Below are positions 1-10,767 of a stretch of DNA of 64,000 nt, piece after piece. Positions within the stretch are counted from its first letter, which is position 1. Each line of letters begins with the position of its first letter. The notes below the pieces were generated by a model that saw only the letters and a list, made by a program, of their open reading frames with translations, was not told the origin of the DNA and searched no databases. A program made the translations under genes and the position numbers. Origin of the DNA: Zygnema cylindricum (lineage: Eukaryota > Streptophyta > Zygnematophyceae > Zygnematales > Zygnemataceae); the NCBI GenBank assembly GCA_037447655.1, contig JBBHKE010000880.1:126001-190000 (forward strand). Direction: 5' to 3'.

Positions 1-371
1 CTAACAAGAATTGTTACCTTAATTACACAAACTGTTATTGCTAACAAAAGTTGTTACCTAACTTACACAAATTGTTAGCGCTAATAGGAATTGTTACCTA
101 ACATACACAAACTGTTAGCGCTATCAAGAATTTTTTTCAAAGCTACACAAACTGTTAACGCTAACAAGAACTGGCACCTAACTTTTAAAAACTATTAGCG
201 CTAACAAGAATTGTTATTTAAATTGCACAAATTGTTACCGCTTACAGGAATTTTTAAATAACTTACACAAACTGTTAGCACTAATAGGAATTGTTACCTA
301 ACTTATAAAAACTGTAAGCGCTGACAGGAATTGTTATCTAAACTACACAAACCATTAGAGCTAAGAGGAAT
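1..371. repeat. 40-bp satellite array, left block
   Basis: About nine diverged head-to-tail copies of a 40-bp unit. Each unit carries the perfect 12-bp palindrome GTTAGCGCTAAC or a one- or two-base variant, then a run of the type AAGAATTGTTACCTAA, then a TTACACAAA segment. The same repeat forms the larger array at 11486-12682. It joins the 3' end of a copia pol gene at about 372 without any other spacer, which suggests the array is part of the internal region of an A-family retrotransposon rather than a free-standing satellite. The array runs off the left edge of the window. Confidence 0.9.
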
Positions 372-458
372 TGACAAAAGCCCTTCAATCACCTAAGTTG
401 GAGTACTACAGAAAAGCATTTGGTCTAAGTGAGTAAGTCTTCTAAAGCTTAAGGGGAG
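372..458 (+). pseudogene. Copia family A: pol 3' end and polypurine tract
   Basis: This stretch matches the end of the RNase H region at about 10670-10767, encoding the usual copia terminus of the type TKALPSPKLEYCR. It ends in the polypurine tract AAGCTTAAGGGGAG directly before the LTR at 459. Only the last 30 or so codons are present, because the upstream side is the 40-bp satellite. It is the tail of an element whose body lies left of the satellite or was lost. Confidence 0.75.
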
Positions 459-1163
459 TATTGAAAAGTAAGCTTTAGTAAGTCTTAGGAATATAAGTCT
501 AGAACTTAGAATATTTTTGGACCACCAACTATTGAATATTACGTATATTTTGTGTGGAATTTTATCTACTTAAATAATTATCTTCAAGTAAATTAGTGTG
601 TACGGCCGCCTATGAATGTAGACGTGAAACTTATCTCTCGGATTTTCAAGCTCTAGATATTGTTACTTGACAATTTTGGTCCAAGTACTTAGATTTTGTC
701 AGTAGATATTTAGGTGAACCTTGTACATAGGTTTTAGATGTTTTCTATATATTTTAGATGTTTTCTAGATCTTTTGAATATTTAGTTCAATCAAGATTGA
801 TCACTTCAATACAGAATATACATTCTACACAAGAGTTGAGAAAATGAGAGCACTTAGTGCAGTTTATGGTGTTTTTTTCTCTATTATCTTTGATTTGCTT
901 GTAGTACATGTTTGTTTGGTTGAAAGACCTCTTTTATTGGGAGTTACATATCTTACACTATAGATCTAGTCTACTAGGCATTTCTCTTTGGATTTGTTTC
1001 TGGTGTCATGTCTACTGATGGCTCAGCTCCTGCTGCAAGTGCTCACTCCTATTAGCCTTAGTGCTCCACCAGCTCCTCAAGGGACAAATATCTTAGCTGG
1101 TGCAAGTGTGACTCCTAGTGGGAGTGGATCACAGCCGAGTCTAAATGCCCATGACCTTCAACA
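459..1163 (+). mobile_element. Copia family A LTR, left copy (shared LTR)
   Basis: A 705-bp LTR aligned base for base with long stretches of 10768-11485. It follows a polypurine tract and is followed at once by the primer-binding site GGTTATGGGCCCA. It begins TATTG rather than the usual TG and ends CAACA; the other A copy also begins TATTG, so the non-canonical start is a family trait. The gag start codon lies inside the LTR at 1008. Here a 4-base insertion relative to the other LTR near 1050 shifts that frame. With pol sequence to the left and gag to the right, this LTR is shared by two tandem elements. Confidence 0.8.
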
Positions 1164-1511
1164 GGTTATGGGCCCACCGCCAAAATTGCATATTTTTGAC
1201 GAAACTGACTACTTATACCGGGAAGATATGTTGAGCTCATATTTCGAGGAGAGGGACTTGTCACCCATTGTGGAAGGAACAACTGATGTGACTGCGCCGG
1301 ATTGGAGAAAGAAGAATCTCCACTGCCTCAACGTCTTTATCAAGAATTCCTATCTTTTCCGGGGATAAGTATGTTTACTGGGCGGATATGGTGGAGACAC
1401 ATTTTGAAAATGTCAATCTTTTGGATGTATTGGATGGTTCGCTGGATGAATCTGATCCGTCATGGTTTCAAGAGTTGTAAGGATCACAAATCTCTAACTT
1501 TAATGCTTTAA
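1008..1511 (+). pseudogene. Copia family A gag N-terminus, broken
   Basis: The gag of a copia element, normally the capsid that packages element RNA in cytoplasmic virus-like particles. The frame starts in the LTR and crosses the primer-binding site into the conserved start QVMGPPPKLHIFDETDYLY. A second copy of the same kind of motif follows in another frame at about 1353-1500 (RIPIFSGDKYVYWADMVE), so two gag N-termini lie head to tail. A frameshift near 1040 and another between the two modules, then stop codons after 1480, make it non-functional. No zinc knuckle is reached before the similarity ends. Confidence 0.7.
1164..1178 (+). other. Primer-binding site, half-tRNA(iMet) type
   Basis: GGTTATGGGCCCACC directly follows the LTR end. 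It is complementary to the anticodon-arm region of initiator tRNA-Met, the same unusual half-tRNA primer used by Drosophila copia, rather than to a tRNA 3' end. In this element it is also coding, as part of the gag frame (Q-V-M-G-P-P). Confidence 0.75.
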
Positions 1512-2297
1512 TGGACTCTGCAATCCACCGGAAGCCTTTTAGTCTGAGACCTCGTACTTAGCACCCACTGTGCACAATCAGTTGACTTGACGACTGTTGA
1601 AACCGGTCATGGCATTATTACGGACATTCGCCCGGTCCATAAAATTTAAGAGATTGATTTACTTCAGTTCTGTCCCTTAGATTGTCCGTAACCCCTTATA
1701 ATTCTACGACAACTCACCGGACCGCTCCTAGTGGAGATGACAGATTACCGGAGGAAAGAGTATTAGAGGAACCAGCAATACCAGAGTTACCTCCTCTTAT
1801 GACTCCTTAATCACAATGGAGCTACAGTACTGCAACTTGTTAGTTGCCACTATTCAAAAAGTCGCAAAAAGTTTTCAGCTCAATGAGTAAATAAGATTCC
1901 GGCAAGTTATTATGTACACCGACCCTTTACCAAACCTAATCACCACGAGTGCTCTGAATCAGATCCACAGAGAGCCTTTACCTAAGGCACATCTAAGTAC
2001 GGTCCAGGTAAGTACATCACCAATGGGACGTAGTCTCATCAAAAGAACGACAATAAGGTTACAAAATGAGGCGAATCAAGCATCGCTATTCCAGTCTCAT
2101 TTTTGGTCATTTGCTCTTTTTAGTATTTACAATAGTTTTAATGTGTATGTATGCATGTGTAGATAATTGCTCATGTGCCCCAGTTCCGAGTGTCAAACAA
2201 CGGCATGTATCAAATATCGCCTAGGAAGGAAAATCGCATGACGTATAGTATCGCGTCACAGAAGCTGAGGCGTTTTGACTTCCTAGACGCTACCATG
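1512..2297. other. No recognised gene
   Basis: Short reading frames only. A short acidic, proline-rich frame near 1715-1805 resembles the linker region of retrotransposon polyproteins but cannot be assigned. This is probably decayed element sequence that once connected the gag at 1500 with the gag-pol body at 7013. Confidence 0.5.
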
Positions 2298-2299
2298 TA

Positions 2300-3301
2300 C
2301 ACCTTGAATTGCTATTAGGGTTGATAATTTTTACGCCACTCAAAAAATAATTGCTACGTACACGCTTTTCTGATTTCTAATTTGAGACGGCCAATCGGAA
2401 GCTGAGAATCTTAGATTTAAATCGCAACTGTCAGATTTGCAATTGGACATGTGTGTGCGCAAAAAAGATGTTTTAAGAGACGAAAAAAACATTAACACTA
2501 AGGGTGCGTCTCCATGTGACAAAGTAAGGGTTTTTTTTTTGTCGTTTTCCTGTAAAACCTAGAGTCGTACTGCGTAAGTTTTAACCTTACAAAAAAAATA
2601 GAAAAAATGCGAAGTACATTTTGCGTCATCATCGAATTTAGGATGTACTACATGTTGTCGTCTTGTGTTCTTCGACCCACCTCCACGCCAAAAAACGCCA
2701 TCTTCAAACTTATCTTCGAAACACAGGGACGATGTGTTTTAAAACAAAGTATTTTTGAAAATCAAATAGGAACGCGTATTACAACCTGTAAAAAATTTTA
2801 CAAAAATTTCAACCGAATTCAAGCGACGGCGAAAGGTACACTATTCGTTATGTTTTGTCCGTTTGCGTTCAAGTACGACGAAGCAAAGTACACAATTTGT
2901 TTGTTTTTGTCCGTTTGCGCCTTGTACGAATTTTATTTTGGTAGGAGTCTCAAGATTTCAATGACATTTCACCTCGAACGACAAGCGACGCAAAGGCAAA
3001 TTGCATTTTCTTCAACCGTGAAAGGGCACGGGCTGGAAAACGGTACGTCTACAATGTCACGAAAACTTATACGACGTCACACACAATTAGAAAAAGTAAC
3101 GTGCGTCATCACAGATTTGTAGACGTTGACAGCCGTCACGAGCATTGTCAGCGTATACAATCGTCACACCCTTAAGTAACTATGACGTTGTTATACATAG
3201 GGACGTCTGAAATCCGGGTCCGCCGAATCTGCGCCAAAAAACTAGGTTTTTTTTCCAAGTTATAAGTACATGGAGACGCACCCTAATAGCGATTCATGGT
3301 G
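2300..3301. mobile_element. Mariner-like MITE 1 (host of a second MITE)
   Basis: Inverted termini CACCTTGAATTGCTATTAG (2300-2318) and its complement CTAATAGCGATTCATGGTG (3283-3301) match at 17 of 19 positions. They are flanked by TA on both sides (2298-2299 and 3302-3303), the target duplication of Tc1/mariner-type elements. Most of the length is a different MITE inserted at 2502-3283; without it the element would be about 220 bp, close to the 183 bp of the related copy at 4731-4913. No coding sequence. Confidence 0.65.
2502..3283. mobile_element. PIF/Harbinger-type MITE, 782 bp
   Basis: The ends carry a 16-bp perfect inverted repeat, GGGTGCGTCTCCATGT at 2502-2517 and its complement at 3268-3283. 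The flanking triplet is TAA on both sides (2499-2501 and 3284-3286). A TWA-type 3-bp duplication with G-rich termini is the signature of PIF/Harbinger elements. The 171-residue reading frame inside (2607-3122) has no recognisable transposase motif, so this copy looks non-autonomous. A diverged relative in reverse complement lies at about 45900-46072. Confidence 0.75.
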
Positions 3302-3303
3302 TA

Positions 3304-4728
3304 CTTTACAGTACTATACGGTACACTGGCCGTCGTTATTTGAGTCATTCAATTGCCACTTTTCTTGACCAAAAATCATTTAACAGTGTTTGTAACACTA
3401 TTTGAGGAAGTGGACTATAATTTGCCGCGTCTGTCTAAACTAATTAGTATCGTATATTCTAATTTTCTTTAACATTATAGTACTAAATCCTTAACTGTGA
3501 TAGCTATGGGATCTAAAGGTCGCAAACGGTTAACCGAAACCGTGAATGGCTATTAACCGACCGCCTGCGTCGAACCCAACGGATTCGGTTGCCAAATTTG
3601 GGGGGTCGGGCAAATTCGGGCAGGTGATTCACCAAAAAAATAAAAAAAAAATCGGTTACAGTAGGGTAAGCAAAAAACGAAATAATTGAAGGTTTTGTAC
3701 TGTCAATACCATCCAACATTATTGTACCACTAATTTTGTACTTATTCAGGTACGGGCGGGTACGGGTACTCGCGAGAATTCGAGTTTTGGTTAACTTTAT
3801 TTTTCGTAAACGCGTTTCGGGTAACGGTTAACAGTTTAGGAGCGTGACATAACCTGGTAGGGCGTCGGGTACTCAGATTTTGAAAAAGAAAAAACGGTCG
3901 GTTTCGGACTTTCGGTTATCTAAAATTTTGACTTTTGCGACTTCTGATGGGAACTGTACACTAAAAATATCGTATCGCGATGTATCGAATAATTTGATAC
4001 GATGCACAAACTCTACATTGACGAATAGCGACAAGGTGTACTTTTTTAGGTTTTCGTCCAACAGTAATCAAACATTTAGGGTTTCGTGGCCATTTTTAGC
4101 TGGTAGGCTTGCTTTGATCAAATTTTTAGGGTTTCATCAATTTTTTAGGGTTTCACCAAACCTTTAGGTTTTCTCTTTGACGTGGTGGCGTTGAATGAAA
4201 GAAAAAGGTAACTGCCACTTTACTTCCAAATCTAATTCGTCGTGCACGGGACTGGGTTGGCTAGAAGATAATCTGTTTAATATTTTATGTTGAGGTTAAA
4301 TATTTATGGAAGTAATTGATTAGAAAATAAAATAAATGTGGTTTAGATGTGTACTGTTTTAGATGTACAGTAGCTCGCAGTTCTATCTTATTATTTCTTC
4401 GCCTTAACGTGGTTTTTTTCTTTAATTAGGTTCGTGGAGAGAATTTCTGACGACATGTGATGTACCATTTTGGATTGCAAATCATCAATTACTTGGTCAA
4501 AAAGATGTGGATTACTGATAACGTAGAAGAAACGTAACAAAACGTAACAAAACGTAACAAAACGTAACGTAATGTATATGCTCACTAATCTCTAGGGAAT
4601 GGAAAAATATGCGTTTAAAAACTACTTAATGGAGGGCAAGATAGGGTAAAATGACTGTCATGAATTGCAAAGTTAACTCTTAAAACGTTAAAAAGGATGT
4701 ATTTCACTCTAAAGCGACAAATTAACAG
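3304..4728. other. No recognised gene; short local repeats
   Basis: No domain is recognisable in either strand. There is a run of about four copies of a 10-bp unit AACGTAACAA at 4531-4572 and several loose repeats of GGTTTCGTC and TTAGGGTTTC around 4075-4165. Confidence 0.5.
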
Positions 4729-4730
4729 TA

Positions 4731-4913
4731 CACCGTGGTGCTATCAAGCGTTAATAACACTAATTCCCTCCCGATATTTTTTCCCCTCTGAACACAAAAT
4801 AGCGTTCTTAATTGTAATTGTTTTTTTCAATCGTCCACATCATTTGAACTGGAAATCAACTCTAGAACAGTCCTCATGCGAATAATTCTTGATGCTAATA
4901 GCGATTCACGGTG
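4731..4913. mobile_element. Mariner-like MITE 2, 183 bp
   Basis: The left end CACCGTGGTGCTATCAAG and the right end GCTAATAGCGATTCACGGTG form an imperfect inverted repeat, flanked by TA at 4729-4730 and 4914-4915. The right terminus is nearly identical to that of MITE 1 (3283-3301), and a third such terminus lies at 45848-45867. Non-coding. Confidence 0.55.
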
Positions 4914-5677
4914 TAGTTCACTCTTGTCTAATACCTCAATGAATTATGGCGTTTGTTTGAAAGACAAGGATGCTTCATGAAATGCAATGGAATACCAAGA
5001 GAGGGGAATTGTTACCGAATGTTTTTCCATTTGATTGTCGAATTTATTAGGGGCTTTAGACGAGGCGCATATCTCAGAAAAGTCCAAAAATGAGTCTCAG
5101 AAAAAGCGGTGGATTTTAAGGAAGCATTACCAACTGTGCTTTAAAAGCTTCCACATCATAACCATTTACACATCGTTTTGAGCATTTTTATGTGGGGATT
5201 TCTACAATACCAAAGTATCAGAGGAAATGTGCAATCTGTTAGCTGGTCCATTGCAAACTTTGTGTTATTCACCTATTGAATGGTGTTAAATTAAAGGACA
5301 ATTTTTTAAAGCTTACAATCGTTTAACAGTTATCCCTCGAATTGCAGTTGCAACCAATGGATGTGAAATCCTCTTGAAAGACAAACCTAAACATGAGTAT
5401 ATAGCAAATGTTTTTCAAGCAGATAGATTTAGCGCATTGCTTTAAGAGGGTTGTGATAAAATTTTGTCATTTTTTTTTTGTGTTCGGAAGTAGAACAAAA
5501 ACATAAATTTCTTCCCTTCACTCTTTTTTCACCGTCTTTCCGGATCTTTTGCTGTTTGCAGGTACACTTGCGAGCGAGCTGTAATTTTATTTCCGGAAGG
5601 AGGAATTTATCTCCTGGAAGGACGCATATTTTTGTAAGGGGATTAAATATAGTTTCTGAAAGGGTAGAAAACACGTT
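4914..5677. other. No recognised gene; possible 5' UTR intron end
   Basis: No domain is found. A polypyrimidine run ending TGTTTGCAG at 5561 looks like a splice acceptor about 115 bp before the start codon at 5678, so the last part could be the 5' UTR of the small exon that follows. Confidence 0.35.
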
Positions 5678-5815
5678 ATGGCAACGACTGCAGTGAGATT
5701 AAGTGAAATTGAGGCGTTGTCTGAGGATGAACGAAGAGCTCTTAGAGCAAGTCGATTTGCTGGGCAAAGTGAGAGCTCTTCGGGCCAGTCAAGTAGGAGT
5801 CGTCCTTCACGGTAA
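5678..5815 (+). CDS. Possible first exon of an unidentified gene (45 codons)
   Basis: A short frame starting ATG at 5678 with a strongly coding-like, charged and serine-rich product: an N-terminal MATTAVRLSEIEALSEDE, a basic RRALRASRF stretch and an SESSSGQSSRSR tail. It ends either at the stop TAA (5813) or, more likely, at a splice donor CG/GTAAAT at 5811-5812. An upstream acceptor-like CAG at 5561 would fit a 5' UTR intron. The sequence downstream is CT-rich low-complexity DNA and an assembly gap, so the rest of the gene is missing or lost. The basic-acidic pattern is reminiscent of RNA-binding or SAP-type nuclear proteins, but I do not recognise it. Confidence 0.3.
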   Translation: MATTAVRLSEIEALSEDERRALRASRFAGQSESSSGQSSRSRPSR

Positions 5816-5835
5816 ATTCTATATGGCTGTCTAAA

Positions 5836-6051
5836 TAATGCTCTTTGTCCTCCATTCTCCCTCCATTCTCTCTCCATTCTCCCTCCATTTCCGTGCGATT
5901 CTCCATACTACATTTCCTCTCCATTCTCTCACCATTCTCCATTTTCCATTCCCTCTCTATTCCCCATTCTCTCTCCATTCCCTACTCTCCATTCTTTCTC
6001 ACTCTATTCTCCATTCTCACTCCCTCTCCCACTCTCCTTCCCCCTTTCTTT
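5836..6051. repeat. CTCCATT-type pyrimidine minisatellite
   Basis: Repeated CTCCATTCTC and TCTCCATTCC blocks over about 215 bp, ending at an assembly gap. Reading frames here are compositional artefacts. Confidence 0.9.
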
Positions 6052-6061
6052 NNNNNNNNNN
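6052..6061. other. Assembly gap (10 N)
   Basis: Ten undetermined bases. The gap sits between two different low-complexity repeats, so the true distance is unknown. Confidence 0.99.
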
Positions 6062-6175
6062 GATTAGACAGTTCGATGGTGATTCGATAGTGATTCGATG
6101 GTGACTCGATAGTGATTCGATGGTGACTCAATGGGTGATTCAAGGGTGACTCAATGGGTGATTCAAATGATCTTA
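6062..6175. repeat. Minisatellite of ATTCGATGGTG-type units
   Basis: Repeats of about 11-12 bp alternating ATTCGATGGTG, ACTCGATAGTG and ACTCAATGGGTG. Possibly the degraded start of the LTR that follows. Confidence 0.8.
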
Positions 6176-7012
6176 GCATAGATAGCGTCAACGAGATAGA
6201 CATGTCTTAGTGTAATTCTTATAGTCTTCAACGCAACTGGCATGCCTGGTATAGTTTATATTAGCACCAACGCAACAGAACAGACATAACGTTGAAGCGA
6301 CGACGCGACGAGACGACTATACAGCAGAGCAGTTGCTATACGGAAGAGCAGTGCAGCTGCTATACAGCAGAGCAGCGCAGCAGCAGAGCAGCGCAGCAGC
6401 GAAGTTGCAATACAGACAAGACAACGCAACCATGATTATATTTGATATGGTCCGTACGGTCAACGCAGCGTCTGATATTCTTAATGTGATTCTGTACAGA
6501 TAGAGCAACTGCGATAGATACGATTCTAGTAAACTTAGTGGGTAACTCAGTGGTAACTTAGTGGGTAACTCAGTGGTAGCTCAGTGATAGCTCACTGGTA
6601 GCTTAGTGATAGCTTAGTGGTAGCTTGACAGATTAGTGGTAGCTTGGTGGTTTGACGTACCTCTTGAGTACACTGGCATTGCCAGTTCAACACAAGTATA
6701 AGACTTAGGACTCGGAACATATTATGTATCCAGACTTCGAAGTAGTAAAACTGCAGACAATTTTTGGGAAACTTCTGAGTATTATATCTTGAGTGTTGTT
6801 CGGTCAATTGTGCTGAAACTTTGGGAGTTGTCAGTGTTTATGCTACTCTATATTTTGAGATAGTTTTGTGAGGTTTGGATGCTTGTATAAGAATTGGTGA
6901 GCACTTAAGAACAACTGTTTAGTAGGATTCTTGATAGCTTCTAAGAGTGTATCATGTCTACTTCTACTACTACTGCTGCTCCTCCACCCGCACCGGTGGT
7001 TGTAGAACAACA
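6176..7012 (+). mobile_element. LTR (S/D-like), right end intact, inserted in gag of A
   Basis: The right end matches copia-type LTR ends here: a start codon at 6954 opening MSTSTTTAAPPPAP, then GTAGAACAACA at 7012. No primer-binding site follows; the next bases are mid-gag sequence of family A, so this is a solo or truncated LTR joined to that gag. It contains the GACTTAGGA motif shared with other LTRs near 6705. Inside are two simple repeats: GCAGAGCAG/GCGCAGCAG units (6320-6412) and GTGGTAGCTTA units (6540-6650). The left boundary is unclear because of the gap. Confidence 0.5.
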
Positions 7013-10000
7013 TCATTGTCATGCTATGAAAAGGTTGTTTTTTCAAAATACTAGTGCAAGTGGAGACTTTTCACCACCTCAGCAGGCTATGTTGTTGATG
7101 AGAACTGTGGTTGATGAATATAAGGGAGCCATGGATAGGCTTAGGACTATTCCACAACGTCAATGGAACATACCATTAGCAATTCAACTTATTCTGAGTG
7201 AAGAAGCTAACCAAATGTCACAAAGAGGTAGTAGTAAGTCTGTTCAGGCACTAGCTAACCAGTTTTCGGATTCTAAGATTGGCTTTGGCACTGGCATAGA
7301 TAGTGGTCCTATAAGGTCACCTTTCATATACTATTACTGTGAAGAAAAAGGGCATGTGTTCAGAATGTGTAATGCATACAAGAGAGCGAAAGCCACAGGA
7401 AATTTTTGCTCTGGATGGGACGAAAGTCGGGTTCTTTCTCAATCAAGTGGTCGACCAACTGCTCTCTTAAACGAACTTAAAGAGGAGGACATGAACAGCA
7501 AAAAGAAAGACTTTGCAATGGCAGAAGCAACAAAAGTCGTGGAAAAAGACGAATGGATTATGGACTCCGGCGCATCTACCCACATGTGCCGCAATCGCCA
7601 TCTATTTGAGAGTATTCAATCTATTTCACCCATCAAAATTTATTTTAGTGATGATACATTTGTTGAGTCGAAAGCAAAGGGGAGGGTGTCACTTATCTTC
7701 AATGTAGATAAAAAACATGTGAAAAGGGTCTTGGAAGATGTGTTGCATGTCCTTGCTTTTAAAACAAACTTTTTCTCTACGTCAATGGTAGAAAAAAAAG
7801 GTTATAAAACTATATCTTAGAATGGAAAAAAAACAGTGAGCAAGAATGAGAAAATAGTTGTAGAGGGATTTGCTGGAGGAAACAATTTGTATCGGTCAAG
7901 TTTTGCAAATGATAATGACAACAATGTTATGTACTCAACGTAATCAGTGATAGTGATTTATGGCATAAATGTTTAAGACATGTGAATTATGATAGATTAG
8001 AAAAGATGGTAAATCAAAAAATGGTGAAGGTGTAAAAATTAGTCAAAAACCAGCATCAAATGTATCTGATGGTTGTGCAATGGGAAAAATTCACAAGTTT
8101 CCTTTCCCTTCGCAAACTGATTAGAGAAGTAGCAGGTTACTAGAACTAATTTATTCAGATGTATGGGGGCCATCTAGGTATCCATCTTTTAGAGGTGCTA
8201 AGTTTATGCTTACCTTTACTGATGACTATAGTAGATTTACTACAGTTTAGTTTTTGAAAAGTAATGATGAAGTTTTTTCAAAATTTAAAAAGTATAAGGC
8301 TAAGGTTTAAAACCTGCATGAGAGAAAGCTAGCAAGATTAAGATTTGATAATGGAGGGGAGTACATTTCTAATGATTTTGCAGAATTCGTGAAATTGCAT
8401 GGAATCTCACGTCAGTTAACCGTTCCTTATTCTCCGAAACAAAACGGTGTTTCAGAGAGGATGAATAAGAAAATATCAGAGTGTGCTAGGATAATGATGG
8501 TTGATATGGACATAGACTTCAAATTTTGGGCAGAGGCTATGAATTGTGCATCTTATGTGAGAAACACGCTAGAAAAAAGGGCAGTAAAAGATAAAACTCC
8601 ATACGAAATGTGGACAAGACACAAATCAGATGTAAGTCACTTCAAAGTTTTTGGAAGTAAGATACTCATGCAAGACAATGATCCACAAATATGGAAATTA
8701 AAGCGAAAATGCATACCAGGTATATTCCTAGGGTATGATGATCATGCCAAGTGTTACAAAGTATATGACATTAAGAGAAATAGAGTCGTAGTAGCCAGAA
8801 ACATCATAGTGAAGGATCAGGGTAAAAGAGTAGATGTATTTAGTCAGCGTACAAATGAAAAGAAATATCGAAGTGTTGATTATATATTTTTAGAGGAAAA
8901 TCCTATGTTTTTCTATAAAAATATAGAAAATGCATCACATCAACTCAAAGTGAGTTGCAATCATCTCTTCCACCAGAACATGAAGTGTTATGCCAAGATA
9001 AGTTGCAGAATCTCCTCTACCTCAAGTCGAAGGTGAATCACAAGAAGAATCACATGTATCGAGGAGGAGGACCCAACCATCTATACCAGCGACAAAATTT
9101 TCAGGTGGAGTTAGGCGAAGTGCACGACTCAGAGGAGAAAATGCAGCCTTTGCTCACTCAGCACACACAAAAGAGCCTCTAACGTTGGCGTAAGCTTTTT
9201 GGACTAATGAAAAGGAACAGTGGGTGGAAGCAGTCAATGAAAAAATGACATGGAGGCCCAAGCATGGGATCTGGTGGAACTTCCTTCGGAAGAAAGGCTA
9301 TTGGAAGTAAATAGGTGATTAAATTAAAATTGAACCCATATAATACCATAGACACGTATAAGGCTCACTTGGTTGCTAAGGGATATAATCAAAAGGAAAA
9401 GATAGATTATGAAGAAACTTTTTCACCGGTTGTAAGGTTTCCATCTGTTTGCATCTTACTTACATTAGCAGCTATAGAGGTTTTTGACATCCACCAAATG
9501 GATGTTTAAACTGCCTTTTTGCATGGTGATTTAGATGAGGTCATTTACATGAAGCAGCCTTAGGGTTATGAGGAAGCAGTAAAAAAAAAATCTTGTGTGC
9601 AGACTTTTAAAATCTTTGTATAGCCTAAACAGGCCCCTAGGCAATGGAACCGAAAGTTAGATGAGTTCTTGACAGGATTAGGATTTACTAGAATTAGCTG
9701 AAATCATTCAGTATATGTGATATGTGGTGATAATCTTAATGAGGTGATATTCATTGTTGTGTATGTTGATGATTTGCACCTAATTAGTATAAACAAAGAA
9801 AGAATTGCTAGAGTAAAACGGGCTTTTAATTCACAATTTGAAATGACGCATTTGGGTGAGGCAAAATATATCTTTGGAATACAAGTTGAAAGATATGGAG
9901 AAAATGAAATAATTAGGCTAACTCAAAACGAAGCGATAGGAAACATGTTGGAAAAATTTGGCTTGGCTGATGCCAAGGGTTGTGCAACTCCTATGGATTA

Positions 10001-10767
10001 TAAGCAAAAATTAGAAGGAATGGAGTATGAGTTTGGAGTCATAATAGATGAGGAACTTAGTCCAGAAGAGCAAAAATCTATGTCACAAGTACCTTACAAA
10101 CAAGTAGTAGGAAGTCTAATTTATTTCATGAATTGCACTAGGCTCGATATAGCTGCAGCTGTTGGTGTGTTGAGCGGCAGCCCCAAAACATGTGGTAGTT
10201 CATATGTAGATGAAGAAACCGTTGTTTGCTTGAAAGGAATCTGCTCAAGGATGACATATTCCTGCAATTTTTCTGCCTTTTCCGCCTCATTCATGCTAAA
10301 AATTAGAGTGATGCTAGCTATGGTGATGTGCCTAGTAGGAAGTCTACAACTGGGTATGTCATTCAGATTGGAAGTGAAACTTGTAGTTGGAGTAGTAAAC
10401 TTCAAAAAGTCAAAGCACAATCGACTATGGAAGCCAAATACATGGCAGCGAGTGCAGCCTTGAAAGAGCTGTTTTGGATTAAGGCATTTCTTCAAGAATT
10501 GGGAACACAAATAATATGGTGCGACAATCAGGCAGCCACTTCTGTGGCTACAAACTCAAGTCACTATTTTGAGAGTAAGCATATGGATATTCGGCTATAT
10601 TTGATATTGTCAAACTTTTATATTTGTCTGATGAGAAAATGGTTACACACATGTTGACAAAAGCCCTTCTACCTCTATGGTGACAAAAGCCATTCCATCT
10701 CCTAAGTTGGAGTACTGCAAAAAAGAATGTGGTCTAAGTGAGTAAGTCTTCTAAAGCTTAAGGGGAG
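7013..10767 (+). pseudogene. Copia family A gag-pol body, decayed
   Basis: A full set of copia polyprotein domains in the canonical order with frameshifts and stops. Gag C-terminal part (7013-7260). Zinc knuckle near 7335 whose first Cys is replaced by Tyr (YYYC-EEKG-H-VFRM-C). Protease with WIMDSGAS at about 7555. GAG-pre-integrase 7960-8150. Integrase with FDNGGEY near 8345 and PYSPKQNGVSERMN near 8430. RT with KLKLNPYNTID from 9322, ETFSPVV near 9415, and an intact YVDD box near 9760. RNase H with STMEAKYMAAS near 10420 and WCDNQAA near 10518. Stops interrupt the integrase (TTV-stop-FLKS near 8248), the RT (near 9507 and 9560) and other sites, and a one-base shift lies near 9625. A 127-bp foreign piece replaces the RT-RNase H junction (10176-10302). 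Confidence 0.9.
10176..10302 (-). other. 127-bp antisense insert from a copia D-type element
   Basis: These 127 bases match 30905-31031 with one substitution (T for G at 10203). There the sequence is the antisense of the integrase-RT linker of element D. Here it sits in reverse orientation relative to the host pol gene and replaces about 41 codons between GVLS and SDASYGD. The surrounding A and D sequences are far more diverged, so this is a recent, local transfer. Confidence 0.9.

Noticed and set aside
6954-7012. Reading the ATG at 6954 as the start of an intact gag of element A
   Set aside because: The first 19 codons belong to an LTR end and the rest joins mid-gag without the primer-binding site, so the fusion frame is an accident of the junction.
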